A program made the position numbers and the translations under genes. Positions 26,317-34,804 of a stretch of 64,000 bases of DNA are shown here, in pieces (position 1 is the first letter of the stretch; the number at the start of each line of letters is the position of its first letter). The stretch is from an uncultured SAR116 cluster alpha proteobacterium. GTDB taxonomy: Bacteria; Pseudomonadota; Alphaproteobacteria; Puniceispirillales; Marisalimonadaceae. The stretch is from the NCBI GenBank assembly GCA_902543145.1, contig CACBXG010000001.1, positions 186,001 to 250,000 on the forward strand, in the 5' to 3' direction. The notes below the pieces were generated by a model. It saw only the letters and a list, made by a program, of their open reading frames with translations. It was not told the origin of the DNA and made no database searches.

Positions 26317-26619
26317 ATGGAATTACGAAAATGGCATGAGAGACCTGAGAGCTCAACAGAAAAGATTAAAGATCAAAAAGTTCTTGATGGAAAAAACTTT
26401 TTAAAATTAGCAGATCATTTTATTTCTTTTGCAAACACTAAAAATAAAACTATAAAATCAACTGATCTTAACTACATAATGCTTTACGCTGCTGCTCGAT
26501 ATTCTGCTCATGTTGGGAAGAACGTTTTAGAAACAGATAATCATGAAGATTATGTAAAGCATATGTCAGAACAATTTATAGATATGATACGCGAACATTT
26601 AGCTGATCCAAACTTATAA
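26317..26619 (+). CDS. DUF5076 family protein
   Basis: This 100-residue cytoplasmic protein (MELRKWHERP, then LNYIMLYAAARYSAHVGKNV) resembles DUF5076, which I recall beside mrp in alphaproteobacterial formate dehydrogenase loci. The function is unknown. AAGGAG lies 12 bases before ATG 26317; an in-frame upstream TTG would swallow that site. It begins a same-strand set of six genes ending at 30220. Confidence 0.72.
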   Translation: MELRKWHERPESSTEKIKDQKVLDGKNFLKLADHFISFANTKNKTIKSTDLNYIMLYAAARYSAHVGKNVLETDNHEDYVKHMSEQFIDMIREHLADPNL

Positions 26620-26658
26620 ATAGTATAGCTTTAACACAAATTTTTAAGGAGAAAGTTT

Positions 26659-26898
26659 ATGAGTGATAAAAAAGATATGTCAGATATGACAGCTTCAGAA
26701 ATTAGTTATAGGAAATTTTTAAAAAATCTAGGTGTTACAACACATAAAGAAATTGAAAAATTAATTAACAAAAAAATAGCTGATGGTGAATTAAGTCCTA
26801 ACGCTAATCTTGATATTACAGCTAACATAACAATTGATGAGTTAGGTCTTAATCATTCAGTGTCCTCAACGTTGTCATTACCAGGAAAAAATGACTAA
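26659..26898 (+). CDS. DUF6494-like small protein
   Basis: This 79-residue protein has EISYRKFLKNLGVTTHKEIEKLI, a pattern I associate with DUF6494, followed by two short beta segments (ANITIDELGLNHSVSSTLSL). A strong AAGGAGA site precedes the ATG. Its last 8 bases overlap the start of the Mrp gene, so the two are translationally coupled. A helper role in Fe-S or formate dehydrogenase maturation is inferred only from context. Confidence 0.7.
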   Translation: MSDKKDMSDMTASEISYRKFLKNLGVTTHKEIEKLINKKIADGELSPNANLDITANITIDELGLNHSVSSTLSLPGKND

Positions 26899-27976
26899 AT
26901 TAAATAAAGATTTAATATTAGATAAATTAAAAAAGGTTCAGGATCCTTCACAGTCGATGGATATTGTTACTTTAGGTTTAGTAGGTAATGTTACTATCAA
27001 GGATAGTAACGTAGCAGTTACCTTGGAGGTTCCCGTTCATAGAGGTGCATCAATGGAACCTATTAGAAAACTAGCACAACAAACTATTTTAAGGATTGAT
27101 GGAGTTACTAGTGCTACAGTTGTAGTTACTGCGCATGATAATAAACACAACAAAACTATAGATGATGTAAAAACTGATAAAACTGTTGAAAAAGTAATAG
27201 AATCGAAAGTAAGGCGATTTATCGCAGTTGGTTCTGGCAAAGGCGGTGTAGGAAAATCAACTACTTCTGTAAATTTAGCTATTGCTCTAAAGCTTGAAGG
27301 ATATAAGGTAGGTCTTTTAGATGCTGATGTTTACGGTCCCTCTCAGCCCAGGATGTTAGGAGTAAGTGGAAGACCTGCATCAGTTGGAGGAGATATGGTT
27401 GCCCCTCTTCAAAATTATGGAATAAGTCTAATGTCCATGGGGCTTTTAGTGCCTGATGATACTGCAATGATTTGGCGTGGTCCTATGGTACAGTCAGCAT
27501 TAACGCAGATGTTAAACTCAGTTGCGTGGGGAAATCTTGACATAATTGTAATTGATTTACCACCCGGAACAGGAGATATTCAAATTTCTCTTGCTCAGCA
27601 AGTAAATCTATCAGGAGCTATCATAGTCTCTACTCCTCAAGATATAGCATTACTAGATGTTGTTAAAGCATTAACAATGTTTCAAAAAGCGAATGTTCCA
27701 GTGTTAGGAATGATTGAAAATATGTCATATTGGTCTTGTCCAGATTGTGGTAGAATAGATCATATTTTTGGAGAAGGTGGCGTAAAAGCTGAGGCAAAAA
27801 AAAGAGGAATTGAGATGTTAGGTGAAATACCAATAAGTTCTCAGGTAAGAAAGAGTTCCGATTCAGGTATTCCTATAATTATTTCTGAACCAAAATCAGT
27901 TCAATCTAAAAATTATAGAAATATTGCAAAGGCTATTATCAAGTCTGTTAAAATAGATGAAGAGGAGTTAGTATGA
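26891..27976 (+). CDS. Mrp/ApbC-type Fe-S cluster carrier ATPase
   Basis: This 361-residue protein has an N-terminal MIP18/DUF59 domain (residues about 1-95), then a deviant Walker A loop GSGKGGVGKSTTSVN, DADVYGPSQPRMLG, IDLPPGTGD, and the cluster-binding CPDC pair in YWSCPDCGRIDHIFGEGG. Such proteins carry and transfer [4Fe-4S] clusters. Formate dehydrogenase and the large ferredoxin in this locus need several such clusters, so a dedicated carrier is a reasonable inference. Both ends overlap neighbouring genes. Confidence 0.94.
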   Translation: MTKLNKDLILDKLKKVQDPSQSMDIVTLGLVGNVTIKDSNVAVTLEVPVHRGASMEPIRKLAQQTILRIDGVTSATVVVTAHDNKHNKTIDDVKTDKTVEKVIESKVRRFIAVGSGKGGVGKSTTSVNLAIALKLEGYKVGLLDADVYGPSQPRMLGVSGRPASVGGDMVAPLQNYGISLMSMGLLVPDDTAMIWRGPMVQSALTQMLNSVAWGNLDIIVIDLPPGTGDIQISLAQQVNLSGAIIVSTPQDIALLDVVKALTMFQKANVPVLGMIENMSYWSCPDCGRIDHIFGEGGVKAEAKKRGIEMLGEIPISSQVRKSSDSGIPIIISEPKSVQSKNYRNIAKAIIKSVKIDEEELV

Positions 27977-28734
27977 GTTTATATTATGAACTTGATCCAG
28001 CAGACGATAATGACCCACCGCTTCTACCGCCAATATTAACTCCGGTCGCGGTGCCAGATAAAATTGAAGTTTTCAACAAGGCTATTGCTGCAGCTGCAAA
28101 TAGTGAAGCAGGAACAGTATTTTATTCCGAGAGTACAGAATTTGTGGAAATAGCTGTAGTTTTAAATCCGGAAGTGAAAAAAATTAAATGTAATCAAATG
28201 TTGTATGTAATGATGGTTGCAGCTGGAGACTCAATTGGCGCACTTGCACCGCCTGAAGTAGTGGTTACATACTCCTACCCAGGATTAATTTACTTGAATC
28301 AAGGTGAAGCGGGTATAGTCAAAATAGAGGTTTCTTCAGCTAATGAGGATACTATTCCAGATTGGATTGTAGTTGGATTAAAATTGAGGTTAAATAATCA
28401 GCTTCAAATGGATGAAAATAATATTCAGCCAGATATAACATCTCTTGCAGATGAAGGTGCTGGTTTTGTCTCTAGAACAAGAGCTGTTGAATCTTTATCA
28501 AGGCATTTTTTAGCTTGGATTAGTCAATGGGAAAACGAGGGCTTTAAACCTGTCGTAGATATGTGGAATTCTAGAAGGGAAAAAAATAAAGAGCTTATTT
28601 TGAAAAATCAAGAAAATGTCACATGGGTTGGGTTAGACGAAAATGGATTAGCTATTGTCAAATCTAAGAATAAAGAAATATTCTTATCTCCAATTGAAAT
28701 AACAAAAGAAATTGGAGATATAAATTTAAGATGA
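27973..28734 (+). CDS. Biotin/lipoate protein ligase-like protein (DUF4444)
   Basis: This 253-residue protein matches the biotin/lipoate A/B ligase-like family with a C-terminal DUF4444 domain: PPLLPPILTPVAV at the start, a GLIYLNQGEAGIVKIEV core strand pair, PDWIVVGLKLRL, and HFLAWISQWENEGFKPVVDMWNSR. The usual biotinyl-AMP loop is not obvious, so catalysis is uncertain. It starts inside the Mrp stop codon (ATGA overlap) and ends with another such overlap. Confidence 0.75.
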   Translation: MSLYYELDPADDNDPPLLPPILTPVAVPDKIEVFNKAIAAAANSEAGTVFYSESTEFVEIAVVLNPEVKKIKCNQMLYVMMVAAGDSIGALAPPEVVVTYSYPGLIYLNQGEAGIVKIEVSSANEDTIPDWIVVGLKLRLNNQLQMDENNIQPDITSLADEGAGFVSRTRAVESLSRHFLAWISQWENEGFKPVVDMWNSRREKNKELILKNQENVTWVGLDENGLAIVKSKNKEIFLSPIEITKEIGDINLR

Positions 28735-29210
28735 AGTTTGCAAAAACAATTCGTTTCGATAAATCTGATTTAAATATTTTCCCCCTGGCTTCTGAAGAAG
28801 GTGAGTTGGCTGTGGTTGGCACTTTTAACTTTTATAATTTAAAGCAACGAGATTTAAATGGTAAAATAAAGCAGGCATTCTCTAATGGTTTCATGGGCTG
28901 TAATACTTTTGGCTATAGTACGTTTGTTAGTTTAGTGAATATTAGTAAAGAAGAATTACAACAACTAAAAATAGACTTAGGAAAGTATTTGGTTGATAAC
29001 TTTGGTGCTCCAACAAAAGAGATGGCTGAAAAGGCGGCAACAGAAGAAATAAATTTTATGCTTGATTTGTGCAAAATTCATGAAATTGGAAGTCTTTTAA
29101 GTTTGACAAGAACTTGGGAAGATGAAGGAATTAAAGAAAAATTTAGAAATCTCCCTAAAGCTGATTCTTGCTCAGAGCAAAAAATTTGGGCTTTTGTTGA
29201 TGAGAACTAA
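28731..29210 (+). CDS. DUF6505-like protein
   Basis: This 159-residue protein starts MKFAKTIRFDKSDLNIFPLAS and contains GFMGCNTFGYSTFVSLVNIS and NFMLDLCKIHEIGSLLSL. I associate this pattern with DUF6505, part of a conserved alphaproteobacterial set near formate dehydrogenase genes. No motif reveals an activity. A 4-base overlap couples it to the ligase-like gene. Confidence 0.7.
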   Translation: MKFAKTIRFDKSDLNIFPLASEEGELAVVGTFNFYNLKQRDLNGKIKQAFSNGFMGCNTFGYSTFVSLVNISKEELQQLKIDLGKYLVDNFGAPTKEMAEKAATEEINFMLDLCKIHEIGSLLSLTRTWEDEGIKEKFRNLPKADSCSEQKIWAFVDEN

Positions 29211-29227
29211 TTATTAGGAATTGATGA

Positions 29228-30220
29228 ATGGTTCAAAATGATTTTTGGTTAACTTCTGGTTGGCATTTGTTAGATCATAATAATGATGGTCATCTTGTTC
29301 CTACCGAAGACTTTATGCGAGCTTATTTTTATAGACCAGAAGTGGCTCCAATTGAAGAATCTTGTGAAGCTGAAATTGAACTTCACAAAAGATTGGTTGA
29401 TAAACCTTTTGATATTGTTGATAAAAAGGAACTTAACTTAATTAGAGATAAAGACGTAATTTTCAACTATGAAGTTATCTTAAAGTTTAGAGATTTTTTA
29501 TCAAAGTATCCAACATTAGATAGTGCTTATCTTGCAATAGCAAGAGGACAAGCTGTAGACTTTCCTCCTCTTTTTGTAGATCAAATGGTTCAAATTATTT
29601 TAAGGAACATTTTAAATCAATCACCCTATGCTCTTCAAGTGAGGGCGTCAGAAATATTCTTTAGGACACAGGTTGTTACTATAGCTGAAGATGAAATAAT
29701 GGTGGCAGATGAAGCTACAGTTGAACTTCAAGCTGAGAAAAAAAGTACTAAAGCTAATGATCCAAAAAAATTAGAGGTTGATATAGATATTTTAAGAGAG
29801 AGCTCTGCTGACAATTATTGGAGTAGATCAGATAAATTTGATACCTCCATTGATCTTGCTTACACTAAACCAGGCTTAGATGCATTAGCGCGAGTGATTG
29901 AAAAATGGGTTCATCATTTTCTTTCTATCGAGGTTTCAATAAAACCCATGCAAAAAATTGAGGATGAGAAATGGTCATGGCATCTTGGTTTAGACAGTGA
30001 TTCTAACCATATTTTAAATGATCTTTATAATGGACTTGACGTTAATGACGAAAGACTTAAACAGATACTATGTTTATTTCAACTTGATGCTGAAGATGGA
30101 TTTGTTCAAGAAATGAATGGTAAGCCAGTATATGTTGGATTAGCAATGAATGATAGCTCTAAGATAAAATTCAAACCTCAAAATATATTAACAAATTTAC
30201 CTTTATTAAATACTTCTTAA
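29228..30220 (+). CDS. DUF6352-like protein
   Basis: This 330-residue soluble protein opens with NDFWLTSGWHLLDHNNDGHLVPTEDFMRAYFYRPE (conserved as a block; the DHNNDGHLVPTEDF part resembles an EF-hand loop). I associate it with DUF6352. An acidic helical region follows. The function is unknown. It closes the coupled set 26317-30220, and its stop interlocks with that of the convergent ferredoxin gene in TTAA. Confidence 0.7.
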   Translation: MVQNDFWLTSGWHLLDHNNDGHLVPTEDFMRAYFYRPEVAPIEESCEAEIELHKRLVDKPFDIVDKKELNLIRDKDVIFNYEVILKFRDFLSKYPTLDSAYLAIARGQAVDFPPLFVDQMVQIILRNILNQSPYALQVRASEIFFRTQVVTIAEDEIMVADEATVELQAEKKSTKANDPKKLEVDIDILRESSADNYWSRSDKFDTSIDLAYTKPGLDALARVIEKWVHHFLSIEVSIKPMQKIEDEKWSWHLGLDSDSNHILNDLYNGLDVNDERLKQILCLFQLDAEDGFVQEMNGKPVYVGLAMNDSSKIKFKPQNILTNLPLLNTS

Positions 30221-32253
30221 TTCAAGTAATCATCAGTTGTTCTTGGTTTAGGTCGATCTTGGGCATCAAGCATTTTATTATTTTCCTTAAACATTTCCCC
30301 AACACGGCAGTCTTCACACATTTTAAGCATTTCAGTCCTGCCATCTTTTTCAAACATCGTATGAGTAGAGAGTTTATCAATTATTCTTTCTATAGATTTA
30401 GTAGATCCAAAAGTCTTTCCACAAACAATACAATCAAAAGGTTGATCCTCAATAATAACTTTTGCTGACATTGCGTTATCGTTTAAGTTGAATTGAGAGT
30501 TAAGAGATATTGCTTTTTCGGGACATGTTGCTGCACATATACCACATTGCAAGCAAGCATCTTCTCTGAATAAAAGCTGAGGGGAGTCTGGATTGTCCTG
30601 CAATGCGCCAGCAGGGCAAGCACTTACGCATGACAAACAAATAGTACAACTATCGATGTTAACATCAACCGTCCCATAAGGTGAATTATTAGGTAATGGT
30701 ATGATGTCTTTCTTGTTGTTATTACTTTTTGATAAACCTTGTATTCCGGCTCTCAATATTCCTCTAGGCGCGCCAATTGCAACAAAAGAAGATGGTTTGA
30801 TTTTGGTATAACCATCTTTTTCATAAAATTTATCTCCAATTTTTTCAGGATCACTTTCTTCAATTAATTTAATTGTATTATTATCATTTTTTGCAACGCC
30901 AGAAAGTAAGGCATTGGCTAATTCAATTTCTTTTGGTAAGAAATCAAATTCTTTAATTTTTTTAGGGTTTAGAAGTATAAAAATTTTTTTATATCCAATA
31001 GCTATTGAAGACACAAGAATATCATGACCAACTCTACCGACAGAATGCATTGAATAGGGTATCAAGTTAGCTGGCAAACCACTGCCATGTCTTGAAAGAA
31101 TGTTTATTACTTCATTTCCATAATCATTATCAAACAATACTAAAGTAGGATTTTTACCACCCGCTTTGATATAATTATCATGTAGGTTTGATAAATCACC
31201 TAATATAACTTCAAGGCTTGGATAATCAGTTTGGATAGCGCCAGATGGACAAACAGATCCGCAAAAACCACAACCACCGCATATACCTGGATCTACAGAA
31301 ACAACGTCACCAGATGTTTGGATAGCGCCAGCAGGGCAAACATCTAAACATTTTGAGCATCCTGTTTTTTCATTACGTGAATGTGCGCATAAACTATCAT
31401 TATAGTTTACATAAATTGGTTTTTCAAACTCTCCAATCATATCAATTGCTTTCGCAAAAATCTCTAGTAAATCATTTGGACTATTTGTGCTTGCTCTAAA
31501 ATAACCATCACGTTTGTGATCACCTGTAAACATAGGTGTATTTTCACTTAGATCTATTATTATATCGCATTCAGTATCTACTGATTTAAAAAAATCTCCA
31601 AACGTCATATTTGACTTACTACTTGGAAGTGCTTCGGAAAAATTATTTATATCAAGTTGGAATTGAGAAAAATAACCTTGAGCTCTGTTTATATTTCCTT
31701 TTGTTATTTTGAAATTTTGAGGCTCTAAAACTATTTCGTCTTCACAATTAGAAATCATTAGTGTTACACCAAGGTGTTTATTTAATTTTTTACAGAAATC
31801 AAAAGCAATACCAAGGGAGTCATCACCATTTTTATAATTGGTATAAACAAAGCATCTTCCTAGAGAATTTAAAGTCAAACTAGGAGTTTTTTTTGTTTCA
31901 TTGACAGATGAATTTATCAAGGCGCTTATTTTAGGAACGGATTTTTTACTCTCTTTAGACCATCCTGCATATTCTCTTATATTAAAAGTGCCAGGTGGCT
32001 GGAAATTATTTTCTTCAGCTAAATTTTCAAAAACCTCTTCTTGTTGAGTGCACGCAATTAGCAAATTTTTATTTTCTTTATTTCCTACTTTTAGTTGATC
32101 TAAAACAACATCTAGTTCCGAACCGCATAAGTTGTTATGTATTTTACATTTACTTTCCAACTTGCAAGCTTTTGATAATGCTTCATCATCAATATCCATT
32201 GTTGCTTCACAATTGCAAATAAGTATTTTTTTATTATTAATTTCCAAAAACAA
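30217..32253 (-). CDS. Large multi-cluster ferredoxin of the formate dehydrogenase locus
   Basis: This 678-residue soluble protein has two pairs of [4Fe-4S] ferredoxin motifs: CSKCLDVCPAGA and CGGCGFCGSVCPSGA in the middle, and CTICLSCVSACPAGA and CLQCGICAATCPEKA near the C-terminus. It ends with a CIVCGKTF...CEDCRVGEMF zinc-finger-like pair, and its N-terminal part has further Cys. The size and pattern match the 4Fe-4S protein found beside DUF3305/DUF3306 in formate dehydrogenase clusters. A role in electron transfer or assembly is inferred from context. It is divergent from DUF3305. Confidence 0.85.
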   Translation of the reverse strand: MFLEINNKKILICNCEATMDIDDEALSKACKLESKCKIHNNLCGSELDVVLDQLKVGNKENKNLLIACTQQEEVFENLAEENNFQPPGTFNIREYAGWSKESKKSVPKISALINSSVNETKKTPSLTLNSLGRCFVYTNYKNGDDSLGIAFDFCKKLNKHLGVTLMISNCEDEIVLEPQNFKITKGNINRAQGYFSQFQLDINNFSEALPSSKSNMTFGDFFKSVDTECDIIIDLSENTPMFTGDHKRDGYFRASTNSPNDLLEIFAKAIDMIGEFEKPIYVNYNDSLCAHSRNEKTGCSKCLDVCPAGAIQTSGDVVSVDPGICGGCGFCGSVCPSGAIQTDYPSLEVILGDLSNLHDNYIKAGGKNPTLVLFDNDYGNEVINILSRHGSGLPANLIPYSMHSVGRVGHDILVSSIAIGYKKIFILLNPKKIKEFDFLPKEIELANALLSGVAKNDNNTIKLIEESDPEKIGDKFYEKDGYTKIKPSSFVAIGAPRGILRAGIQGLSKSNNNKKDIIPLPNNSPYGTVDVNIDSCTICLSCVSACPAGALQDNPDSPQLLFREDACLQCGICAATCPEKAISLNSQFNLNDNAMSAKVIIEDQPFDCIVCGKTFGSTKSIERIIDKLSTHTMFEKDGRTEMLKMCEDCRVGEMFKENNKMLDAQDRPKPRTTDDYLN

Positions 32254-32287
32254 TCTCCCAAGATTGAGACAAGAACTTATTTAATTG

Positions 32288-32296
32288 TGGTATAAT
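32288..32296 (+). promoter_or_regulatory. Candidate extended -10 promoter for the DUF3305 transcript
   Basis: TGGTATAAT matches a TGn-TATAAT extended -10 element in the 138-base divergent spacer, about 95 bases before the DUF3305 ATG. No good -35 box is at the standard distance. Confidence 0.35.
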
Positions 32297-32391
32297 GTCA
32301 ATTAATTTCTCATCACAAAAAAAATTAGTTTGTTTTTTATTCTTAATGTTGTTATTTAGCTCACCTGTCTAAGGTTTATAAATGAGGCATT

Positions 32392-33003
32392 ATGATAAGC
32401 TTAGAAAATAATAAGCATCTTCTATACGGTGTAAGGATCATTTTTGAAAAAAAAGAAATTGATAATCAATGGGAAAGTCATAAATGGATAGTTAATGATT
32501 TGATACCTCTTGATGTAACAAGTGGAGAAGGGTATCCTCCAATTAATGACGTTAAAATTCGTCCACTTTTAAATGATGTTTCTCGACATAATAGTGATAA
32601 TAAAAATTTATTTGTTGCAGATGCGTCAATTGATTTGCATCGCGCAGAGGCTGAAGGTTATGCTGAAAATCTTCAATCTTCAGACCCTTCTATATATATA
32701 GTTCTGAGAGATGGAGATTTAATTGAAGAAAATGAAAAAAAAAGTGATGAGAAGAGAAATATTGACGTTCATTTAGCAGAAGTCTCACTATCTCCCTATC
32801 ATATTCAAGATTATGAAGATTGTGGAGAAGATAAAGTTGAAAAAGTTCCATTATATGGTCCTATTTTAGAGCTCTTAAATAAGTTTGTTAGTATTCACTT
32901 TCATCCTGAGGAGTTTAAAAAAAGAAAAAGAGATAAAAAAAATATTGATGAAAATATTCATCGAGGTGGGGATCAAAGACTAAAGAAAAATTTTTACAAC
33001 TGA
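32392..33003 (+). CDS. DUF3305 protein of the formate dehydrogenase locus
   Basis: This 203-residue cytoplasmic protein has the DUF3305 features YGVRIIFEKKEIDNQWESHKW at the start, LQSSDPSIYIVLR and VHLAEVSLSPYHIQDYEDCGEDKVEKVPL. The family is found almost only with formate dehydrogenase operons; no activity is known to me. The basic C-terminal tail is low complexity. It is 26 bases from the DUF3306 gene. Confidence 0.88.
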   Translation: MISLENNKHLLYGVRIIFEKKEIDNQWESHKWIVNDLIPLDVTSGEGYPPINDVKIRPLLNDVSRHNSDNKNLFVADASIDLHRAEAEGYAENLQSSDPSIYIVLRDGDLIEENEKKSDEKRNIDVHLAEVSLSPYHIQDYEDCGEDKVEKVPLYGPILELLNKFVSIHFHPEEFKKRKRDKKNIDENIHRGGDQRLKKNFYN

Positions 33004-33029
33004 TAATAGATTTTAAAGGTTAATTTATA

Positions 33030-33818
33030 ATGAAAGAAGATAAAAAAGATTTAAATGAGAACTTTCTTTCTAGATGGTCTAAGAAAAAATCTAAACAAAA
33101 GTCTGAAAATGAAATTTCTAAAATAGAATCTACTGATTTTAATAGTTCCCAAGGTGATGAAGTTTCAAAATCTTCAACATCAGAAGTGAGCGAAAACAAT
33201 AAACTTAATGATGATGAATTGTTAAAGAAATATAATTTACCAAATCCTGAGAAAATTAAAAAAGAAAAATCTTTAGATGTGTTTTTTAAAGATGGAGTTC
33301 CTGACAGATTGCGTCAAATAGCGTTGCGAAGAGTATGGAGATTAAATCCAATAATAAGATTCGCTGACGCAGAAATTAACGATTATCATGAAGATTTTAC
33401 TGATGCTGCAACAGTTATTGAAGGGATGGAAACAGCTTATAAAGTTGGAAAAGGTTATCTATCAGATTTGATTGATGATAAGGACGAAAAAAATGACGTC
33501 GAATCAATAACTCCTATTCAATTATCAACAGATAAAAGCAATAAAAAGAAAATTAAAAAAATTTCTAAAGGAAAAAATCAAGATAAAAAACAAAATCAGA
33601 AACAAAATGACGAAGCAAAACTTATATCTGAAAAAGACAAGAAGAATAATGTCAGTAAGATTGGCGAAATAAAAAAAGATAAGAATTTAATAGAACAAAC
33701 ATCAACAAATACTGATGAAATTGAAAATTCCTTGCAAAATAGTAATAAAAAAATAAAGCCAGAAACAATGGTTTTCAAACCAAAAATCAGTAAAAATGAT
33801 TATAACCAAAAGATCTAA
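33030..33818 (+). CDS. DUF3306 protein of the formate dehydrogenase locus
   Basis: This 262-residue protein has the DUF3306 signatures LSRWSKKK near the N-terminus and GVPDRLRQIALRRVWRLNPIIRFADAEINDY in the middle (conserved block at about residues 89-119). The last 100 or so residues are a lysine-rich low-complexity tail, probably disordered and longer than usual. The family accompanies DUF3305 and formate dehydrogenase. The function is unknown. Confidence 0.88.
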   Translation: MKEDKKDLNENFLSRWSKKKSKQKSENEISKIESTDFNSSQGDEVSKSSTSEVSENNKLNDDELLKKYNLPNPEKIKKEKSLDVFFKDGVPDRLRQIALRRVWRLNPIIRFADAEINDYHEDFTDAATVIEGMETAYKVGKGYLSDLIDDKDEKNDVESITPIQLSTDKSNKKKIKKISKGKNQDKKQNQKQNDEAKLISEKDKKNNVSKIGEIKKDKNLIEQTSTNTDEIENSLQNSNKKIKPETMVFKPKISKNDYNQKI

Positions 33819-33909
33819 TTGTTTAGATTGATCTTTTACTTAACACATTAATAAAAAAAAGCTTTTCTTTTCCAAAATAATAGTAAATAGTTATTATGGG
33901 GGATATAAT

Positions 33910-34527
33910 TTGAGTTCTAACAACGCTAAAATTGCACATAATATTAATGAAGAAGATCAGTTACGTGCTGACATGTATTCATTTTTAGCTAATCTTTTAA
34001 GAGCAGAACCTGACGAAAATTTAGTAAATCAGTTAACAATGCTTGATTCTGATGATTCTCCTATTGGAAAATCCATAAGAACACTTTCTAAATTAGCTAC
34101 TTCTCTTGATCTCCCAACTATTAGAGATGAGTATGTTAGAATTTTTGTAGGTGTCGGTAGGGGTGAAATACTACCCTTTGCATCTTACTATTTGACTGGA
34201 TTTTTAAAAGACAAGCCTTTAGCAAAGTTAAGACAGGATATGCAAAAAATAGGAATCAAGCTAGAGGAAAATGTTAAGGAGCCGGAGGATCACATCGCGA
34301 GCATATTTGACATGATGTCTGGCTTGATACTTGGAAAGTTTGAAAAAAAATATTCTATTACAGAACAAAAAGATTTTTTTAATAAGCATTTAGCTCCATG
34401 GGTTGACTTGCTTATGAGAGATATAGAAAGTTCCAAAATTGCAGTGTTTTATTCACCAATCGGAACTATTGGAAAAGAATTTATGGAAATTGAACGTGCG
34501 TCGTTCTCAATGAATGTCTCGGGGTAG
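33910..34527 (+). CDS. TorD-family molybdoenzyme chaperone
   Basis: This 205-residue helical protein shows the TorD/DmsD pattern: RADMYSFLANLLRAEPDENL, YVRIFVGVGRGEILPFASYYLTG, and EPEDHIASIFDMMSGLI with the conserved acidic-HI motif. These chaperones bind Tat signal peptides of molybdoenzymes and delay export until cofactor insertion. The likely client is the Tat-signal catalytic subunit at 34805. The start is TTG 33910 with GGGGGA eight bases upstream. Confidence 0.87.
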   Translation: MSSNNAKIAHNINEEDQLRADMYSFLANLLRAEPDENLVNQLTMLDSDDSPIGKSIRTLSKLATSLDLPTIRDEYVRIFVGVGRGEILPFASYYLTGFLKDKPLAKLRQDMQKIGIKLEENVKEPEDHIASIFDMMSGLILGKFEKKYSITEQKDFFNKHLAPWVDLLMRDIESSKIAVFYSPIGTIGKEFMEIERASFSMNVSG

Positions 34528-34547
34528 CGATAGGCCCCTGTTTCATG

Positions 34548-34571
34548 GGCTCATATTAATGAGCTTTTTAT
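34548..34571 (+). terminator. Weak intra-operon terminator or attenuator
   Basis: GCTCAT-ATTA-ATGAGC followed by TTTTTATT forms a small terminator-like hairpin between the chaperone and the Tat-peptide gene. An alternative stem, GCCC (34534-34537) with GGGC (34547-34550), shares two bases and would prevent it, so the two folds exclude each other. Confidence 0.45.
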
Positions 34572-34584
34572 TAAGGAGTGTAAA

Positions 34585-34773
34585 ATGAAGATTGATAAAT
34601 CTAAGAATGGTAGGAGAGACTTTTTAAAAGGTGCCGCTATCACAGCTGCCGCCGCAACAGTGGCTGCAACTGCTACCAAAACAGCATCTGCTAACGAGAC
34701 TATGAATACTACTGGTTCAGGCTACCAGAAAACAAAGCATGTAAAAACTTATTATGAGACCGCTAGGTTCTAA
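34585..34773 (+). CDS. Small Tat-signal protein of the formate dehydrogenase locus
   Basis: This 62-residue protein is mostly a twin-arginine signal (GRRDFLKGAAITAAAATVAA) followed by about 25 residues ending TKHVKTYYETARF. It matches the small formate-dehydrogenase-associated Tat target found directly before the catalytic subunit in many proteobacteria. Its role is unknown; it may bind the TorD-like chaperone or the mature enzyme. AAGGAG precedes the ATG. Confidence 0.88.
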   Translation: MKIDKSKNGRRDFLKGAAITAAAATVAATATKTASANETMNTTGSGYQKTKHVKTYYETARF

Positions 34774-34804
34774 TATTAATTAATCAATTTTAAGGAGGAA
34801 AAAT

